Shown: piece by piece, positions 6,165 through 7,488 of the stretch
Numbering within the stretch: position 1 is the stretch's first letter
Layout: every line of letters starts with the position of its first letter
Source: JBGPIK01 sp041484845
Lineage (GTDB): Bacteria; Desulfobacterota; Binatia; UBA9968
Assembly: GCA_041484845.1 (NCBI GenBank)
Contig: JBGPIK010000345.1
Coordinates: 1 to 7,488 of the forward strand
DNA length: 7,488 bases
Direction of reading: 5' to 3'
Program-made: the position numbers and the translations under genes
The notes under the pieces: generated by a model
Seen by the model: the letters and a program-made list of their open reading frames with translations, nothing else
Told to the model about the DNA's origin: nothing
Databases searched by the model: none

Positions 6165-6598
6165 CGAGCCTGCTGTACCCACACCACATCAAAACTATTG
6201 TCGAGAAACGGCAGGTCAAGTGCATTACCGAGCTGAAAGGTTACGCGGTCGCTCAGCCTGGTGCGGGCGGTGAGCATCTCTCCCACACGGCAGAACTCTT
6301 CGGTGAGGTCTAATACCGTTAGTGCGCACCCAAACTCACTTGCCAGAGTGCGAGCCGGACCACCTATGCCTCCCCCGACGTCCAGCACCTTCATCGCCGG
6401 GGTGAGCCATGCTAGGCGTGCGAGCTCTAGTGTCGCCTCTTTGCCACGAACGTGAAGCTGATCTACCGGAGCGAGATCCTCCACAGTGAGCGCGTCAGGA
6501 TCTTTACCGGCAGCACGCAGAGCCGCTAGGACTGCCCGCCCGAGGTCGCTGCGACCATAGTGATCGCTAACCGATCGGTCACTTGACTTTATGGTCAT
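6161..6598 (-). CDS. N-terminal half of a frameshifted class I SAM-dependent methyltransferase
   Basis: 145 aa ending at a TGA at 6163-6161. It contains the SAM-binding half of a Methyltransf_11-type enzyme: motif I KVLDVGGGIGGPARTLA (about 70-86), an acidic post-I segment LTVLDLTEEF (about 93-102), motif II QLGNALDLPF (about 122-131) and FDVVW (136-140). Relatives with the N-terminal HYGRSDLG...VEDLAPVDQLHVRGKEAT pattern are UbiE- or glycine/dimethylglycine-methyltransferase-like; the substrate is not predictable. ATG 6598 has GGAG 5 nt upstream. The reading should continue into the -1 frame (5757-6164), giving a normal total of about 280 aa. Possible causes are a one-base deletion, a sequencing error or an ATGA-coupled split. 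The gene lies 60 bp after the U32 gene on the same strand. Confidence 0.8.
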   Translation of the reverse strand: MTIKSSDRSVSDHYGRSDLGRAVLAALRAAGKDPDALTVEDLAPVDQLHVRGKEATLELARLAWLTPAMKVLDVGGGIGGPARTLASEFGCALTVLDLTEEFCRVGEMLTARTRLSDRVTFQLGNALDLPFLDNSFDVVWVQQAR

Positions 6599-6658
6599 AG
6601 TCGCTCCTATGCGTAGTGCTCATTACTCTGGCACCCTGAATCAGCCGATCCTTTCACT

Positions 6659-7488
6659 TTACTGAAACAGCTCGCTGGACGTTAATTTGCCTAGAAATAG
6701 ATCCGAACGCCGGATCGCTTCCGCCCTGTCGGATGCGCTTATGGTGATCGCCTTCTGGGCAAATTTTTCGCAGTAGCCGCACTTCTCGCAAGCGACATAG
6801 CGGCAATCGATCTTCTTTAGACCGTTAAAAAATCCCTCCAACTTTTGATTGTCGATAAAAGTTTTCTCGGCGGCAAAGATGGCGCCTCCCATTTGCCGCA
6901 GGTTTTCTCGCGCGGTGGGATCCATCGATTTGGCTCCCGGCACGAACCGGTGTTCGGTCCTTCTCGTGTGCAGACAAATGATGTCCGCCAGATTCCCCTC
7001 GTATTTTCTTTCGCTGTAAGCCTTGACCCTTTTCAACAGGCCTCTCGCATTGAGAGAGCGATCGACGAGCTTAAACTTGGTGATGCGGATTTCTTCGTAG
7101 TGGTGGAGATCTTCCGGCCTGATCCATCCTGATTTGATGATCTCCACGGGATTTTTCACCCGGATGTTCTTGCAGTTGACCAGACAGGAATCGACGTACG
7201 CGCCGCCCGCCTCCTCGTGAGGCTGCGAGCCATGGGAGGCGAGATTGGCATGGTAGTTCGCGAAGGGACAGCCTCTCAGGCAGGCGAGATTGGCAAAAAC
7301 CTGAATCTCACAGCGAAGATTTTGCCGCATCACGCGGAGCAATTTGAAATCGCGGCTCGGACCGTCGTCGGGAATCACCACCTCATCGGCGCCCAGCCCC
7401 TCCCAGAACTTGGCTTTTTCCAACGAGTCCACATTGGCGTATTTGCCGACGCAAAGCTTGAGCGCGGGAAATTGTTTTTTCATCAACT
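6659..7488 (-). CDS. U32-peptidase-family protein (UbiU/UbiV/YegQ-like), N-terminus outside the window
   Basis: About 275 aa are visible; the family usually has about 100 more at the N-terminus, and the reading frame stays open to the right edge. The first possible starts (TTG 7486, ATG 7483) show no ribosome binding site, so this is probably a partial gene. It begins inside the barrel (FPALKLCVGKYANVDSLEKA, then FWEGLGADEVVIPDD). Two cysteine sets stand out (numbering from 7486): C69 and C73 in NLACLRGCPFANYH with C101 and C105 in DSCLVNC, and C228, C233, C236 and C239 in CRYVACEKCGYC. KSGWIRPEDLHHYEEI is a further signature. U32 proteins such as UbiU/UbiV carry 4Fe-4S clusters and act in O2-independent hydroxylation, while TrhP/RlhA act in RNA hydroxylation; true protease activity is doubtful. 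The substrate here is unknown. Confidence 0.82.
   Translation of the reverse strand, partial: LMKKQFPALKLCVGKYANVDSLEKAKFWEGLGADEVVIPDDGPSRDFKLLRVMRQNLRCEIQVFANLACLRGCPFANYHANLASHGSQPHEEAGGAYVDSCLVNCKNIRVKNPVEIIKSGWIRPEDLHHYEEIRITKFKLVDRSLNARGLLKRVKAYSERKYEGNLADIICLHTRRTEHRFVPGAKSMDPTARENLRQMGGAIFAAEKTFIDNQKLEGFFNGLKKIDCRYVACEKCGYCEKFAQKAITISASDRAEAIRRSDLFLGKLTSSELFQ

Noticed and set aside
6161..6182. Programmed -1 ribosomal frameshift in the methyltransferase
   Set aside because: The shift restores the family sequence, but GCTCGATGA has no slippery heptamer and I see no stimulatory structure; mutation, sequencing error or reinitiation are simpler.

Overview
The window is a 7.5-kb piece of a bacterial chromosome of moderate GC, probably from a Gram-negative soil or sediment organism. 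The phylum cannot be fixed from the sequence. Pointers are a gentisate-type ring-cleavage dioxygenase, an NMT1/THI5-type binding protein with the C-terminal 'KYLDLSYY' signature I associate with large SBP families in environmental Proteobacteria and uncultured phyla, an NtrB/AtoS-like sensor kinase, and a good sigma-54 promoter candidate. I see no tRNA, rRNA, CRISPR array, insertion sequence or integrase.

Left part, plus strand. The C-terminal 30 codons of an unidentified gene (1-94) are followed 18 bp later by a complete two-cupin gentisate 1,2-dioxygenase-like gene (113-1111), probably in one operon. A gene-free stretch (1112-1510) follows. It is rich in TTCG/CGAA palindromes, has a cUUCGg hairpin and an unused Shine-Dalgarno-like sequence, and ends in a -24/-12 (sigma-54) promoter candidate at 1441-1457. 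That promoter would drive a small excisionase-like HTH protein (1511-1732). A coiled-coil protein (1769-2314) follows in the same reading frame, separated from the HTH only by one TAG stop and 12 sense codons.

Middle, minus strand. A substrate-binding-protein fold gene without a signal peptide (2472-3389) lies downstream of a membrane-bound sensor histidine kinase (3580-5355). Neither an ABC permease/ATPase nor a response regulator is in view. A hairpin at 3514-3546 separates the two. The plus-strand genes converge on the SBP gene through 2315-2471, where I see no convincing terminator.

Right part, minus strand. A U32-peptidase-family protein rich in cysteines (6659 to the right edge, N-terminus outside) is followed 60 bp later by a SAM-dependent methyltransferase (6598-5757) split into two frames by a -1 shift at an ATGA. 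Tandem hairpins with alternative pairings (5662-5725) lie between the methyltransferase and the kinase. The kinase has a probable leader of about 260 nt.

The overall theme is aromatic-compound catabolism plus sensing and regulation. The most unusual points are the HTH/stop/coiled-coil arrangement behind a sigma-54 promoter, the split methyltransferase, and the divergent U32 protein. I do not see a clear-cut new defence or mobile system.
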